Shown here: positions 18,601-27,677 of the stretch, one piece after another
Layout of the letters: the number at the start of each line of letters is the position of its first letter
Position numbering within the stretch: the stretch's first letter is position 1
Assembly: GCA_002689655.1 (NCBI GenBank)
Contig: NZHC01000138.1
Location: forward strand, 55,540-119,539
Length of the DNA stretch: 64,000 nt
Source of the DNA: Rhodopirellula sp.
GTDB taxonomy: Bacteria; Planctomycetota; Planctomycetia; Pirellulales; Pirellulaceae
Direction of reading: 5' to 3'
Notes under the pieces: generated by a model
What the model was told of the DNA's origin: nothing
The model's database searches: none
What the model saw: only the letters and a program-made list of their open reading frames with translations
Made by a program: the position numbers and the translations under genes

Positions 18601-19652
18601 GGCGTCAACTCGACAACACGTGCGTCACGTCGATTCGCCAAGGAACCAAGAACCTTCGTGTCTGTTTGTGAACTATAGAAACGCACACTGCCATCCACTA
18701 ACGCAAAGTGAGTTCCGCCTGGGTGCCAACTTCCAAATGAGAACATGTCTGCCAGAACATCTCGCGGGCCATTCGCCAATCGCAATCCTGGCCCCGCTAA
18801 GCGGCTGGAAGCCGGTAAGTGATCGCCATCGTAGGCCGGAGAATCAAATGGGAACTGCTCAAGCTTGTTCAGTGGAACAAATTTTTCACCAAACAGGAAA
18901 GTGCTTGATGTCCCATCACTAACAGATGCCATGCGTATGCGATCAACAGGGCTGATTGCCTCGCCATTCTTACAATTGGGCCTAACACTGATGATCACAC
19001 CCGTGCCGTTGCCTCCAAAATAAAAATCAGTGGGATCCCCAGTCGCTCCTGGTGTCAAATCACCGTGATTCCCGGCATAGTCGCAAAGAGCTCCCTTGAC
19101 ACTCATCGACACCGTTCGGGGGCGTGCCGGAACAGGACACCCACAGGGTAACCTGCCCCCCTCCCCGGTAACGGTTGTTCTGAGATCTCGGATCCCGACA
19201 GGGCTAGTACCACTGCGACGCGACGGACAAAGAAAAATATCCGGTACGACGGTCCGCACCTCTTCGCCATGCTGATGCCAGGGCTTAGAAAGATCCCACT
19301 TTTCCGCAAGAGCGACCTCCTCAATGAATGGCATGACTCGCACTAACCAAGTGGGTGTTTCCAGACCACATTGATTGTTGGGAGCAGCGTCCGGCCTCGA
19401 CTCGTAGCGAGCAGGCGGAAAGTACCTGAGTGCGTTGTGATGCATGTGAGTGGCAAGAGCCAGTTGACGCACACGATTAGAACAATCGGTGCGTCTGGAC
19501 GCCTCCCGAGCGGCCTGAACCGCGGGCAGCAGCATCGCGATGAGCAGCCCGATGATCCCAATGACCACCAAAAGCTCGATCATGGTAAAACCAAAGCGAA
19601 ACCGCGGTCGCTGCCTGTTGGCAATTGAATCGGCTTCTTCTATTTTCAACAA
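18597..19652 (-). CDS. DUF1559 family protein with pseudopilin-type N-terminus
   Basis: Length 351 residues from a TTG at 19652. I chose this start because a GAGGGG Shine-Dalgarno lies 6 bases upstream and because it gives a normal family length; the frame is open to 19886 but that part is not protein-like. The N-terminal methylation motif is visible (FGFTMIELLVVIGIIGLLIA), typical of type IV pilin-like or type II secretion pseudopilin proteins cut by a prepilin peptidase. The family signature follows (LPAVQAAREASRRTDCSNRV), and the DUF1559 C-terminus is seen (SFGSWHPGGTHFALVDGSVRF). These proteins are multiplied in planctomycetes and have no firmly known role. The lipoprotein gene at 18169 is coupled downstream. 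Confidence 0.9.
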   Translation of the reverse strand: MLKIEEADSIANRQRPRFRFGFTMIELLVVIGIIGLLIAMLLPAVQAAREASRRTDCSNRVRQLALATHMHHNALRYFPPARYESRPDAAPNNQCGLETPTWLVRVMPFIEEVALAEKWDLSKPWHQHGEEVRTVVPDIFLCPSRRSGTSPVGIRDLRTTVTGEGGRLPCGCPVPARPRTVSMSVKGALCDYAGNHGDLTPGATGDPTDFYFGGNGTGVIISVRPNCKNGEAISPVDRIRMASVSDGTSSTFLFGEKFVPLNKLEQFPFDSPAYDGDHLPASSRLAGPGLRLANGPRDVLADMFSFGSWHPGGTHFALVDGSVRFYSSQTDTKVLGSLANRRDARVVELTP

Positions 19653-19867
19653 AAAACACCCCTCGACGCACAATTTGACTTTGTGACTGCACCTGAGGAT
19701 AGCACGCAAATTGCGTGCGGTGAATTGAAAATTCTTCGCAAAATCCCTGCCCCAGCAACTTTCCAACACGCACCCCCCATACGTACTATCCCGCGATCCC
19801 GTTTTTTTCATGCGTGAGAGCCGCCTTGAAGGATACCAAGCGAGTACTGAAACAGCAGCCAATAAAC

Positions 19868-19903
19868 AAACGTGCAGTTGCAGCACCCCCTATCTGCACG
19901 TTT
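19868..19903. terminator. Terminator-like hairpin between DUF1559 and the thioredoxin-TPR gene
   Basis: AAACGTGCAG at 19868-19877 pairs with CTGCACGTTT at 19894-19903. On the plus strand ACCTTTTTAATT follows; on the minus strand the stem itself ends in a T-rich stretch (GTTTGTTTATT). It is well placed to end the minus-strand thioredoxin-TPR transcript, whose stop is at 19941. Confidence 0.6.
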
Positions 19904-19940
19904 ACCTTTTTAATTAGCCGTCTCTCACCGACTGCTGGGA

Positions 19941-21215
19941 TCAGTTGGACTCAGCCGCCGCCTTCTCGTCCTGATACCTCTTCAAAGCCTCCGTGACCTC
20001 CTGCATGTTGCTGTCGAGATCAACAGCTTTCTGCTGCACCTCAATTGCTTCATCAAGCTGGCCCAGTTCGTAATGGCATCGTGCCAGCGTATCGAGAATC
20101 GCTGCGTCTTTATCCTCACTAAGCTCACTAGCGCGTTTTGCTGCCTTGAGAGCAAGTTCCAAATCAGTTGCGTTATCTGCCGTGGCAGTTTCCCACGCGA
20201 CTCCGTTCAGCACAGTTGCATCATTCCATGCGGCCTCGATCAACTCGCCCCTGACACTGGATGCTTCTTCGGCACGATCAGCCATCATTAAGATAATAAG
20301 TCGATAGTTCAAAAGCTGTATGGACTTACCACCGGATGACTCTTCCATTTGATCCAGCAGAGACAAAGCAGCGTCAAAGTTTCCACTACGAAGCATTCCG
20401 TTGAGCTTTTGAGCATATTGATCGAACATCGCTTGCTGCTTGAATTCGGCAACCGCTGCCTGCCGATCCCAGTTGCCATCCACGATCTGCTTCAAGGGTT
20501 GGTCGATACTGCCAGGGTGACCAATCCACTCTACAACCCCGTCTCGGCCCACAATGAAGGCACACGGGATGCCATTCTGATTTGCTGCCCGCATGTAGGC
20601 ATTATTGGTCCAACCTCCGTCATCCAATGCCAACCGATAATCAATTACTTCGTCCCACGTTTCACCACCGGGGCTAGCTGATTCCAGAAACTTGGTCACG
20701 ACATCTTCACCCTCATTGGTGACTCCGATGAAACGCACCTTGTCACCATATTCGCGTTGCAGCTCACTGATGTGAGGCATCCCAACACGGCAGGGTCCGC
20801 ACCAAGTCGCCCAAAACTCGACGACCGTAACATCGTCTTTCAAGGGAGCCGTTACCTCATCGCCCTTGACGAATTTGGCAAGCCTTAGCCCAGGATTGGG
20901 ATCACCAATCGTGAGAGCGGCTGCTGGCGAGTTCGGTGTTGACGGAGCCGCAGCAGCTTCTGCGGCTGCCTGTGCTGCGGACGAGTCTGCAGCCGCGGAT
21001 CGCAGCTGTGGATCTTTCATTGCATCCGCGGAAGTCATGCTAAAAGCAGTATCTACCGCTTGGTCACTCGCCGCTTGGTCAACTTCCGCATTACAGCCCA
21101 TCACCAAAATCAGGCCGATTGCCAACGGAAGATAGGCGAGTCGTGGCCGAAGCTTGAAAGATGCGTCCTCTAAATAGGCAAAACAAGAATGCTGTTGCTT
21201 GCAGTGTAATGTCAT
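19941..21215 (-). CDS. TlpA-like thioredoxin lipoprotein with TPR tail
   Basis: Length 424 residues from the ATG at 21215, with an AGGGA upstream; the frame is open to 21278. A lipobox (LAIGLILVMGC, C41) predicts lipid attachment. An alanine-rich linker (about residues 74-100) leads into a TlpA/ResA-type thioredoxin domain with WATWCGPCRVGMP (CGPC, residues 139-142) and a GIPCAFIVGRDG segment holding the cis-proline-type loop. The last ~170 residues are helical TPR-like repeats (for example DTLARCHYELGQLDEAIEVQ). A periplasmic thiol-disulfide exchange role is expected, possibly supporting cytochrome c maturation, which fits the many CxxCH proteins nearby (inference). Stands alone, with a terminator downstream. 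Confidence 0.88.
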   Translation of the reverse strand: MTLHCKQQHSCFAYLEDASFKLRPRLAYLPLAIGLILVMGCNAEVDQAASDQAVDTAFSMTSADAMKDPQLRSAAADSSAAQAAAEAAAAPSTPNSPAAALTIGDPNPGLRLAKFVKGDEVTAPLKDDVTVVEFWATWCGPCRVGMPHISELQREYGDKVRFIGVTNEGEDVVTKFLESASPGGETWDEVIDYRLALDDGGWTNNAYMRAANQNGIPCAFIVGRDGVVEWIGHPGSIDQPLKQIVDGNWDRQAAVAEFKQQAMFDQYAQKLNGMLRSGNFDAALSLLDQMEESSGGKSIQLLNYRLIILMMADRAEEASSVRGELIEAAWNDATVLNGVAWETATADNATDLELALKAAKRASELSEDKDAAILDTLARCHYELGQLDEAIEVQQKAVDLDSNMQEVTEALKRYQDEKAAAESN

Positions 21216-21611
21216 CTGGCAAAGTTCCCTGAAAGGGTGACCATAGTGAACGGGTATTCGGGAATCGAGCTTCCCCACACGTCTGAATCGTAACGCCTGC
21301 TCCTGTCGGTAGCAAATCCCATCTCGTTGTTATGCTCTACACGTATGCTATGCACACTGCTACGCGCGAGTATGCTATGCACAATATGACGGCCAAGATG
21401 GCAGGTGACGAAGTCAATTCTCTCTTGCATGGAAATCAGGTTCGTTCATGCCGGCCATGGAAATGGTCATGCATGAGCTCGGAACCATTCCAATTCTCAC
21501 ATCAGTTTGTCCTCAATTCACACGGCAGTATGCTCACGTCTTCTGCTGCACCCATCTGCACCTTTTGGACTGCGTTCTCATTCGTGAGACCAGCAAACGA
21601 ACCTTGGCACC
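21216..21611. promoter_or_regulatory. Divergent intergenic region with direct repeats
   Basis: This 396-base region separates the minus-strand thioredoxin gene from the plus-strand gene at 21612. It contains the 14-base direct repeat GTATGCTATGCACA at 21343-21356 and 21370-21383 (27-base period), with a looser copy starting near 21331. The period is between two and three helical turns, so a regulator site is possible but unproven. No coding sequence is convincing here. Confidence 0.35.
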
Positions 21612-22196
21612 ATGGCAAAAAAGAACCGCATTCCCCATAAATTCCATCCCTGGATCAATGCCCGAAAACAGTTTCGGCTATCCGATGCGCATATCCAGAT
21701 GGCTAGAGAGCTCGGATTGAGCCCGAAACGGTTCGCAAAGTACGCAGACCGAGAAAATCAGCCATGGAAGCTACCTTTGACGGAGTTCATTGAGGCACTT
21801 TACCTGAAACAATTTGGAAAAGAACGCCCCGATGAAGTGAACACCATGGAAGAGATCGCGGCGGCCCATGTCGCCAAACGTGCTGCAAGAAAGGTAGCAA
21901 ACGCGAACAAAGCAAGCGACTCAGAGGGCAATGCCGCTGAAGGATCTACTAGTTCCGCCGTCACTGAAGGCACCAGCGAGAAAGCGGCCACGGGTGAGAA
22001 AGCGACTGTGGACGACACCACAGCTACCAGCGATACCTCAGCCACAGCAAACGCCACACATGCGACTCAGGCAGCATCTCCTGAAGCAGTACCACTGGCA
22101 ACTGATGAAACACCAGCGACCCAGCCCACCCCGAAAGCTGACCCGTTGAATAAAGATGCTCCACCACAGCCCGACAGTAGCACGAATCCTGAATAA
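21612..22196 (+). CDS. Conserved small basic protein with a Thr/Ala-rich acidic tail
   Basis: A 194-residue protein in two parts. Residues 1-78 match a widely distributed short conserved hypothetical protein: MAKKNRIPHKFHPWINARKQ, then LSDAHIQMARELGLSPKRF, PWKLPLTEFIEALY and FGKERPDE. This part is basic and helical and may bind nucleic acid, but its function is not known to me. Residues 79-194 are low-complexity (Ala, Thr, Ser, Glu, Pro) and probably disordered; most family members lack such a long tail. No signal peptide. It converges with the DUF1501 gene, with 158 bases between the stops. Confidence 0.75.
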   Translation: MAKKNRIPHKFHPWINARKQFRLSDAHIQMARELGLSPKRFAKYADRENQPWKLPLTEFIEALYLKQFGKERPDEVNTMEEIAAAHVAKRAARKVANANKASDSEGNAAEGSTSSAVTEGTSEKAATGEKATVDDTTATSDTSATANATHATQAASPEAVPLATDETPATQPTPKADPLNKDAPPQPDSSTNPE

Positions 22197-22354
22197 CACT
22201 GGCAGAGTAGTGATACTGTGTCTCAAGGCTTAGCAGCGATCGTCAGACACGGGCGATGAAACTCAGGCATTGCCTTGTCCACCCGGCTAAACCGTGGGAA
22301 GTGCACCTAGCGATTCCTGGCGTAACAACCTTGGCCAGAGGGCAGCGTGGGATC

Positions 22355-23893
22355 TCAGGCAAGAATATCTTTGATCACATGACCGGCTACATCTGTCAGC
22401 CTGAATCTCCGCCCGTTGTACTTATAGGTCAAGCGTTCATGGTCAATCCCCAATAGATGCAACAGGGTTGCGTGTAGATCGTTGACATGCACCTTGTCCT
22501 CTGCCGCTTTGAATCCAATTTCATCGGAAGCACCGTAGTCCATCCCTCCTTTAATGCCGGCACCCGCTAACCAGGCACAGAAACAATGGGGATTGTGATC
22601 TCGTCCCGGCTTCGCACCAGTTTGTGCAATTGGCAATCGCCCAAACTCTCCGCACCAGACAACCAGCGTTTCATCCAACAGTCCTCGCTGCTGCAAGTCT
22701 GCAAGTAACCCGGCTACAGGTTGATCGGTCTCGCCGGCAAACTGGCGGTGATTTCCTTCAATGTCATTGTGCCCATCCCATGATCGCTGATTCTCCATCC
22801 CACCCGAATAGATTTGCACAAACCTGACCCCGCGTTCGATCAAACGCCGCGACATCAGGCATTGTTTTGCAAAATGATCACATCGATCATCTCCAACGCC
22901 ATAAAGTTCCTGTACGTGCTTGGGTTCCAATGCAATGTCCAGTGCCTCGGGGGCTGCTGTCTGCATCCGAAACGCTAATTCAAAGCTTTCAATCCTTGCC
23001 GCCAACTCACCATCGGAAAAATTCTTTTCCAAGTGTTTCTGATTGAGCTGTTTGATCAGATCCAACTGCCTACGTTGCCCAGAATCATCCAACCCATCTG
23101 GGCGAACTAGATTATCGATCGGCTGTCCATTTGGACGCAAATAAGTGCCCTGATAGACACCGGGCAGAAACCCTGCGCTCCAATTCGCGGCATGTCCCTT
23201 GGGCAAGCCGCGCCCCTGCGGGTCACTCATTACAACGAACCCTGGCAAGTTGCTGCTTTCACTTCCCAAGCCATAGGTCGCCCATGATCCCACACAGGGA
23301 AACCCCATCCGAGGCATCCCCGTGTTCATTGCAAACAGAGCAGGGGAGTGATTATTTGAATCGGTGTGCCCGGACAACAGGAAGGCCATCTTGTCGACAT
23401 GTTTTCCCAGATGAGGAAATATTTCCGGCACCATTTTTCCTGACTCACCCTGGGGAGTGAACTTGAACGGCGACTGCATCAAATTCCCAACAGAATTCTT
23501 AAAAAAACCGGTTGTGTTTTTAAATTCAGAATCAAAATCACGAATCGACTTCCCATCCCACTTTGTCAACTCGGGTCGATAATTCCAGGTATCCACATGA
23601 CTGGGGCCACCGTTGACAAAGATCCAAATCACATGCTTTGCCTTGGCCGGAAAGTGCCCTTCACGGGGCGCCAGCGGATTCAAAGACCGAACTTCACTGA
23701 GATCGGATGCGTTCGCCTGTTCAAGCACCCCCTGCTGCTGCAACATGGCAGCCAATCCCACCATACCGAAACCACACCCGGCACGTTGAAGCAACTGCCG
23801 TCGGTTCAAGGAAGGGCTTGATACGGATGGCGATGAAACGGGGGAGGCAGGATTTTTCATATTTTCAAAACTGGAAAAAGGCATTCTTGACAC
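22355..23893 (-). CDS. DUF1501 family Tat-exported protein
   Basis: Up to 512 residues. The frame opens with a GTG at 23893; ATGs at 23884 and 23860 are alternatives and no clear ribosome site decides. A Tat signal follows (LNRRQLLQRAGCGFGMVGLA). DUF1501 landmarks: HVIWIFVNGGPSHVDTW, GKMVPEIFPHLGKHVDKMA, the FVQIYSGGMENQRSWDGHND segment, LVVWCGEFGRLPIAQ and GRDHNPHCFCAWLAGAGIKG. The fold is alkaline-phosphatase/sulfatase-like, but a reaction has not been established. It is 84 bases downstream of the DUF1549/1553 gene, the standard planctomycete pairing. Confidence 0.93.
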   Translation of the reverse strand: MSRMPFSSFENMKNPASPVSSPSVSSPSLNRRQLLQRAGCGFGMVGLAAMLQQQGVLEQANASDLSEVRSLNPLAPREGHFPAKAKHVIWIFVNGGPSHVDTWNYRPELTKWDGKSIRDFDSEFKNTTGFFKNSVGNLMQSPFKFTPQGESGKMVPEIFPHLGKHVDKMAFLLSGHTDSNNHSPALFAMNTGMPRMGFPCVGSWATYGLGSESSNLPGFVVMSDPQGRGLPKGHAANWSAGFLPGVYQGTYLRPNGQPIDNLVRPDGLDDSGQRRQLDLIKQLNQKHLEKNFSDGELAARIESFELAFRMQTAAPEALDIALEPKHVQELYGVGDDRCDHFAKQCLMSRRLIERGVRFVQIYSGGMENQRSWDGHNDIEGNHRQFAGETDQPVAGLLADLQQRGLLDETLVVWCGEFGRLPIAQTGAKPGRDHNPHCFCAWLAGAGIKGGMDYGASDEIGFKAAEDKVHVNDLHATLLHLLGIDHERLTYKYNGRRFRLTDVAGHVIKDILA

Positions 23894-23977
23894 TCATCTG
23901 GAACCAATACCTTCCGGCTCACAATTCGCAACGCCCGAAGACTCCGAACCTCATTTTCACCACGACCACGTGTCGCC

Positions 23978-26900
23978 CTACTCAACGTAGATAAACTCAC
24001 TTGCACTCATCAGGGCCTGACAGAGATCAGTCAACGCGGCTCGCCGAGGATTTTTGATTCTCTGCTGCTGGTAAACGGTTTCCTGCTGCGTCACGAATGC
24101 CTCGCAATCACGATTTTCATCGGAGGTGGGCTCGCGACCATACGCTGCGAGATAAGCAGACGCGACTGCTTCAGACACGGAGGTCGATGCCAATCGCGAG
24201 GCAAACGCTTCCGAAAACTTCCGTCCTTGAGGGCTATTCAAAAACATCAACGCTTGCGGCGCAATGGTCGTTCTGGAACGTCGCCCGATACTCACCAAAT
24301 GTTCAGGCCAATCAAACAGCATCATCATCGGAATCAATTTACTGCGTTTGATGAAGAAGTAGATGCTACGACGCTTCATATTCTGATCCAGGGTTCCCGG
24401 ACCATACATACGGGTATCAAGTTGTCCGGAAACAGCCAGCATTGTGTCACGAATCGCCTCTGCCTCAAGCCGCCTTGGTTGCCACCGCCACAGCAATTGG
24501 TTCTCGCGATCCAGCGCCGCTCGTTTTTCATCAAACGCGATCGACTGGCGATAGACACTGCTGGTCATTATCAGAAGGTGCAATCGCTTGAGTTGCCAAC
24601 CGTGGGTGACAAGATCATTCGCAAGCCATTCCAACAGCTCAGGGTGGGATGGCATATCTCCTGACACTCCAAAGTCGTTCGGGGTGGCAACGAGCCCGCG
24701 CCCAAAATGATGTTGCCAAATGCGATTCACAATCACGCGAGCAACCAAGGCTCCCGCGCCCAGTTCAGCATCTGTCATCCAATTCGCGAGCGCTGCCCGA
24801 CGAAAACTTGTTCGTGCCCCCTCAGCTGGTTGCTGCGAAATCCATTCGTTTTGCTCAATATTGGGCGGCGTCAAAGCTTGTAAGAAACCAGCAGTCACGA
24901 CTTCCTGTTTCTGCTGCACGTCACCACGGGCCAGCAGATGTGTTTGCGGATAGAAATGAGGGAAGCCACGTCCATCGGCATGGTGTTTCATGTGAGGCAA
25001 ACCTTCACTGGTCACCATCACCTTGGTCAATATGGTGCCGTCGCCCTTGTTTTCCAGATCTTCGAGCAGTTTCCTCTTTGCCTGCCACGCGGGCACGGTG
25101 GTCGCGTACCACTGAAAGGCAGTTTTCCAAGCCTTGGAGTTCCGATCTGGATTTTGCTTGACCTCTGCAAGTGCTGCCCTTAACTGCGAACTGGCACCCT
25201 TGGTTCCAACTTCGACCGGGGCATCCGGTCGACCGGATAGAGAAAGTCGGATCCGGCCCATGGCATGGCGTTGATTGGGATGGTTGAACAACAGCCGGAT
25301 GGACCACCGCGTCTTTCCCTGAAATTCAACAGTCTCAGCAAATTCAAACACGGCGGCCTGATCTTTTCCAATACCACCCTTATCCACAGCCCAGCCTGAG
25401 ACTGGATCCTGATCAATTGACGCCATTACAGAAAGACTGCCGCTATCCTGCTGATGTGTCGCAACGGCCTCCTTAATTGCGATACTTTCATCTCCATCAC
25501 TCCGCACAACAGTCACATCAACGTCACCCAAGGCAAAATTACCGTTGTCGGCACGCCCTGGTCCGTTTCGTGGGAATGAATCATGTGTGAGAGCTTCAAT
25601 CCGTAACCGAGAAGCACTCGGCAGGTTTGATTCTGCGATCATCAATAGCTCATCTTTGGCGGGAGCCTTTCCCACAGCCAACCACGAACCATCATCCTGA
25701 GGCTCAAATTTGGAACCGCCTGTTGATTTAACTTCTAAAACATCCAGCGTCTGCCACGGCGAAACATCCTGCGTGTCGCCATAGTTCGCTATCCACTTGA
25801 CAAACAGGCCAGCCAAAACGGTTTCTTCATATTCCCGCAACTCGTTTTTCAGCTCAGCCAGCCTTCGCATGTGATCCAAACGTCGCCGCTCATTATTTTC
25901 TGGTTCAAGATCCAAATCAACTTCACTGCGGATCGCTGCCGTGAAGGTCGCAGCCATCCGATAATAATCGCGGGATGGAATCGGATCGAACTTGTGGTCA
26001 TGACACCGCGCGCAACCCACTGACAAACCAAGAAAAGCAACACCAGTCGTCGTCACCATATCATCCAACTCATCGTACCTCGCCGATTCAAACTCTGCTT
26101 CGGTGAGTTGGGTTGGAAAAACTCCGGCCCCCAAAAAACCTGTGGCCATCATGGCCTGCGGATTTTCCGGATCCAATTCATCGCCTGCAAGCTGCCACTC
26201 TAAAAAGCGGTTGAACGGCAGATCCTCGTTAAAAGCACGAATCAGAAAATCACGGTAATGATAGGCGTGTCGACGATCATAATCCTGCTCATAACCGTGT
26301 GACTCTGCAAACCGAGCGACATCCATCCAGTGCCTCGCCCACCTCTCTCCATAGTGCGGCGAATTGAGCAAACCCTGCACCTGCTGTGACCAGGTGGCAT
26401 CATCCGGGTTATCGACCAACGTCTCCACTTGTTCTGAGGTGGCAGGCAGGCCCAACAAGTCGAATGCGCCACGACGCATCAAGGTTCTCGGATCAACATC
26501 TGAATTGGGATGTAATCCTTCACCCTCCTGCCTCGCAAGGATGAAGCGATCAATCGGTGTTCGACACCATGCCTCATCACTCACCACAGGAACATTAACA
26601 TCCTTTAGCGGCAAGAACGACCAGAATTGCCGATGCGATTTAGTGACCACCATCGGGCCCGCAACCTTGACGCCGTCTACCAAAGGCTTGTCATACGGCG
26701 CCCCAAGATCAATCCATTTTCGAATCGCATTGATTGCATCATCGGATAATTTATCTGCCTTCAAAGGCATAACTGGCTCAGCCGTGTGACAAATCACTTG
26801 GAACAAGTGGCTGTCCTCCGCGGTATCTTCGACGTAACCACTTCCCAAGAGTGAAGTCCTCGTGGACAAATCAAAATCGGCTTTAACTGATTCGCCCCCG

Positions 26901-27142
26901 TGACATTTCAAACAGTGCGTCGTCAACAGTGACCTGACTTTTTCCTTGAACAAGAGAAGCCCTTGCTTGGAATTCGTCGCGTGATCCGCCGAAACAGACG
27001 GTTTGGATTTTTGATTTGCTTGCGTCTCCTCAGCGGCAGCCGGACGCTGCAAAATCAAACAGCAAGCGGCTACCCAAGCAAACACGACAGTAGCACGGGA
27101 AGCCGAGGGCGTCTTGACTTGGAAATGAAAACCATCATTCAT
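23978..27142 (-). CDS. PSCyt1/DUF1549/DUF1553 planctomycete cytochrome
   Basis: Length 1054 residues from the ATG at 27142, which gives a signal peptide (ATVVFAWVAACCLILQRPAAA); the frame is open to 27211. Domains in order: PSCyt1 with a CLKCHGG heme motif; DUF1549 (PIDRFILARQEGEGL, GERWARHWMDVARFAESHGY, FNEDLPFNRF); a second CARCH motif in the LSVGCARCHDHKFDPI stretch; a beta-rich middle region that looks like a carbohydrate-binding insert; and DUF1553 (ALANWMTDAELGAGALVARV, NDFGVSGDMPSHPELLEWLA). Normal family length. Exported, probably with two hemes c. Operon partner is the DUF1501 gene downstream. The substrate is unknown; exported glycan metabolism is the common suggestion. Confidence 0.93.
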   Translation of the reverse strand: MNDGFHFQVKTPSASRATVVFAWVAACCLILQRPAAAEETQANQKSKPSVSADHATNSKQGLLLFKEKVRSLLTTHCLKCHGGESVKADFDLSTRTSLLGSGYVEDTAEDSHLFQVICHTAEPVMPLKADKLSDDAINAIRKWIDLGAPYDKPLVDGVKVAGPMVVTKSHRQFWSFLPLKDVNVPVVSDEAWCRTPIDRFILARQEGEGLHPNSDVDPRTLMRRGAFDLLGLPATSEQVETLVDNPDDATWSQQVQGLLNSPHYGERWARHWMDVARFAESHGYEQDYDRRHAYHYRDFLIRAFNEDLPFNRFLEWQLAGDELDPENPQAMMATGFLGAGVFPTQLTEAEFESARYDELDDMVTTTGVAFLGLSVGCARCHDHKFDPIPSRDYYRMAATFTAAIRSEVDLDLEPENNERRRLDHMRRLAELKNELREYEETVLAGLFVKWIANYGDTQDVSPWQTLDVLEVKSTGGSKFEPQDDGSWLAVGKAPAKDELLMIAESNLPSASRLRIEALTHDSFPRNGPGRADNGNFALGDVDVTVVRSDGDESIAIKEAVATHQQDSGSLSVMASIDQDPVSGWAVDKGGIGKDQAAVFEFAETVEFQGKTRWSIRLLFNHPNQRHAMGRIRLSLSGRPDAPVEVGTKGASSQLRAALAEVKQNPDRNSKAWKTAFQWYATTVPAWQAKRKLLEDLENKGDGTILTKVMVTSEGLPHMKHHADGRGFPHFYPQTHLLARGDVQQKQEVVTAGFLQALTPPNIEQNEWISQQPAEGARTSFRRAALANWMTDAELGAGALVARVIVNRIWQHHFGRGLVATPNDFGVSGDMPSHPELLEWLANDLVTHGWQLKRLHLLIMTSSVYRQSIAFDEKRAALDRENQLLWRWQPRRLEAEAIRDTMLAVSGQLDTRMYGPGTLDQNMKRRSIYFFIKRSKLIPMMMLFDWPEHLVSIGRRSRTTIAPQALMFLNSPQGRKFSEAFASRLASTSVSEAVASAYLAAYGREPTSDENRDCEAFVTQQETVYQQQRIKNPRRAALTDLCQALMSASEFIYVE

Positions 27143-27677
27143 GGACAAATTCAAAATGGGAGGCTGGGCTGATGGGGCTACTTGCCAAAAGAACGATCTA
27201 TCAGCAGGCAAAAGTATGATTTTCCGCAGAGCGAGTAGTATACAACATCAGCCGCAGACGTGAATTTCTGCGTTTCAACGCCCCCCAGAGAATCGGCGAG
27301 GCACGCGGCTCAGAATCAGTTCACCCACAAGACTAAAGACGCGTCCCTCAAGATCCAAATCGGACCTGCGAACAAAGCACTCCGAGCAACCCCCGCAACC
27401 ACGATTGGGCATGCCCAGCATAACCAGGTCATTTTCGCAACAACTACATGAGGACGAATTCTGGATCGCCTGGACTCCAAGACAGCAGCACACACCCATG
27501 AACACAATCGTGCAAGCAAAACACGAACAAAAGGGGGCAGACCATAGAAATTCAATTACAAGCAACCGCATTGGATTTGACACCATCACTTATGGTAAAA
27601 TGCACGGGGAGCGACAAGCGACCGGCTGCGAAAAGCGTCAGCTCCACCCCGCCATGTCAGCGAGACAAACTCCACCC
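27143..27677. other. Divergent intergenic region
   Basis: This region separates the minus-strand DUF1549/1553 gene from the plus-strand DUF1552 gene and should carry both promoters. Frames are open on both strands (plus 27405 onward, minus 27589-27275), but neither has protein-like composition; the minus frame is oddly Cys-rich (QNSSSCSCCENDLV, RGCGGCSECF). I see no strong hairpin or repeat. Confidence 0.35.

Noticed and set aside
27275..27589. Cys-rich minus-strand frame in the divergent region before the DUF1552 gene
   Set aside because: Cys-rich by chance; no metal-binding spacing repeats and it sits in the expected promoter region of two divergent genes.
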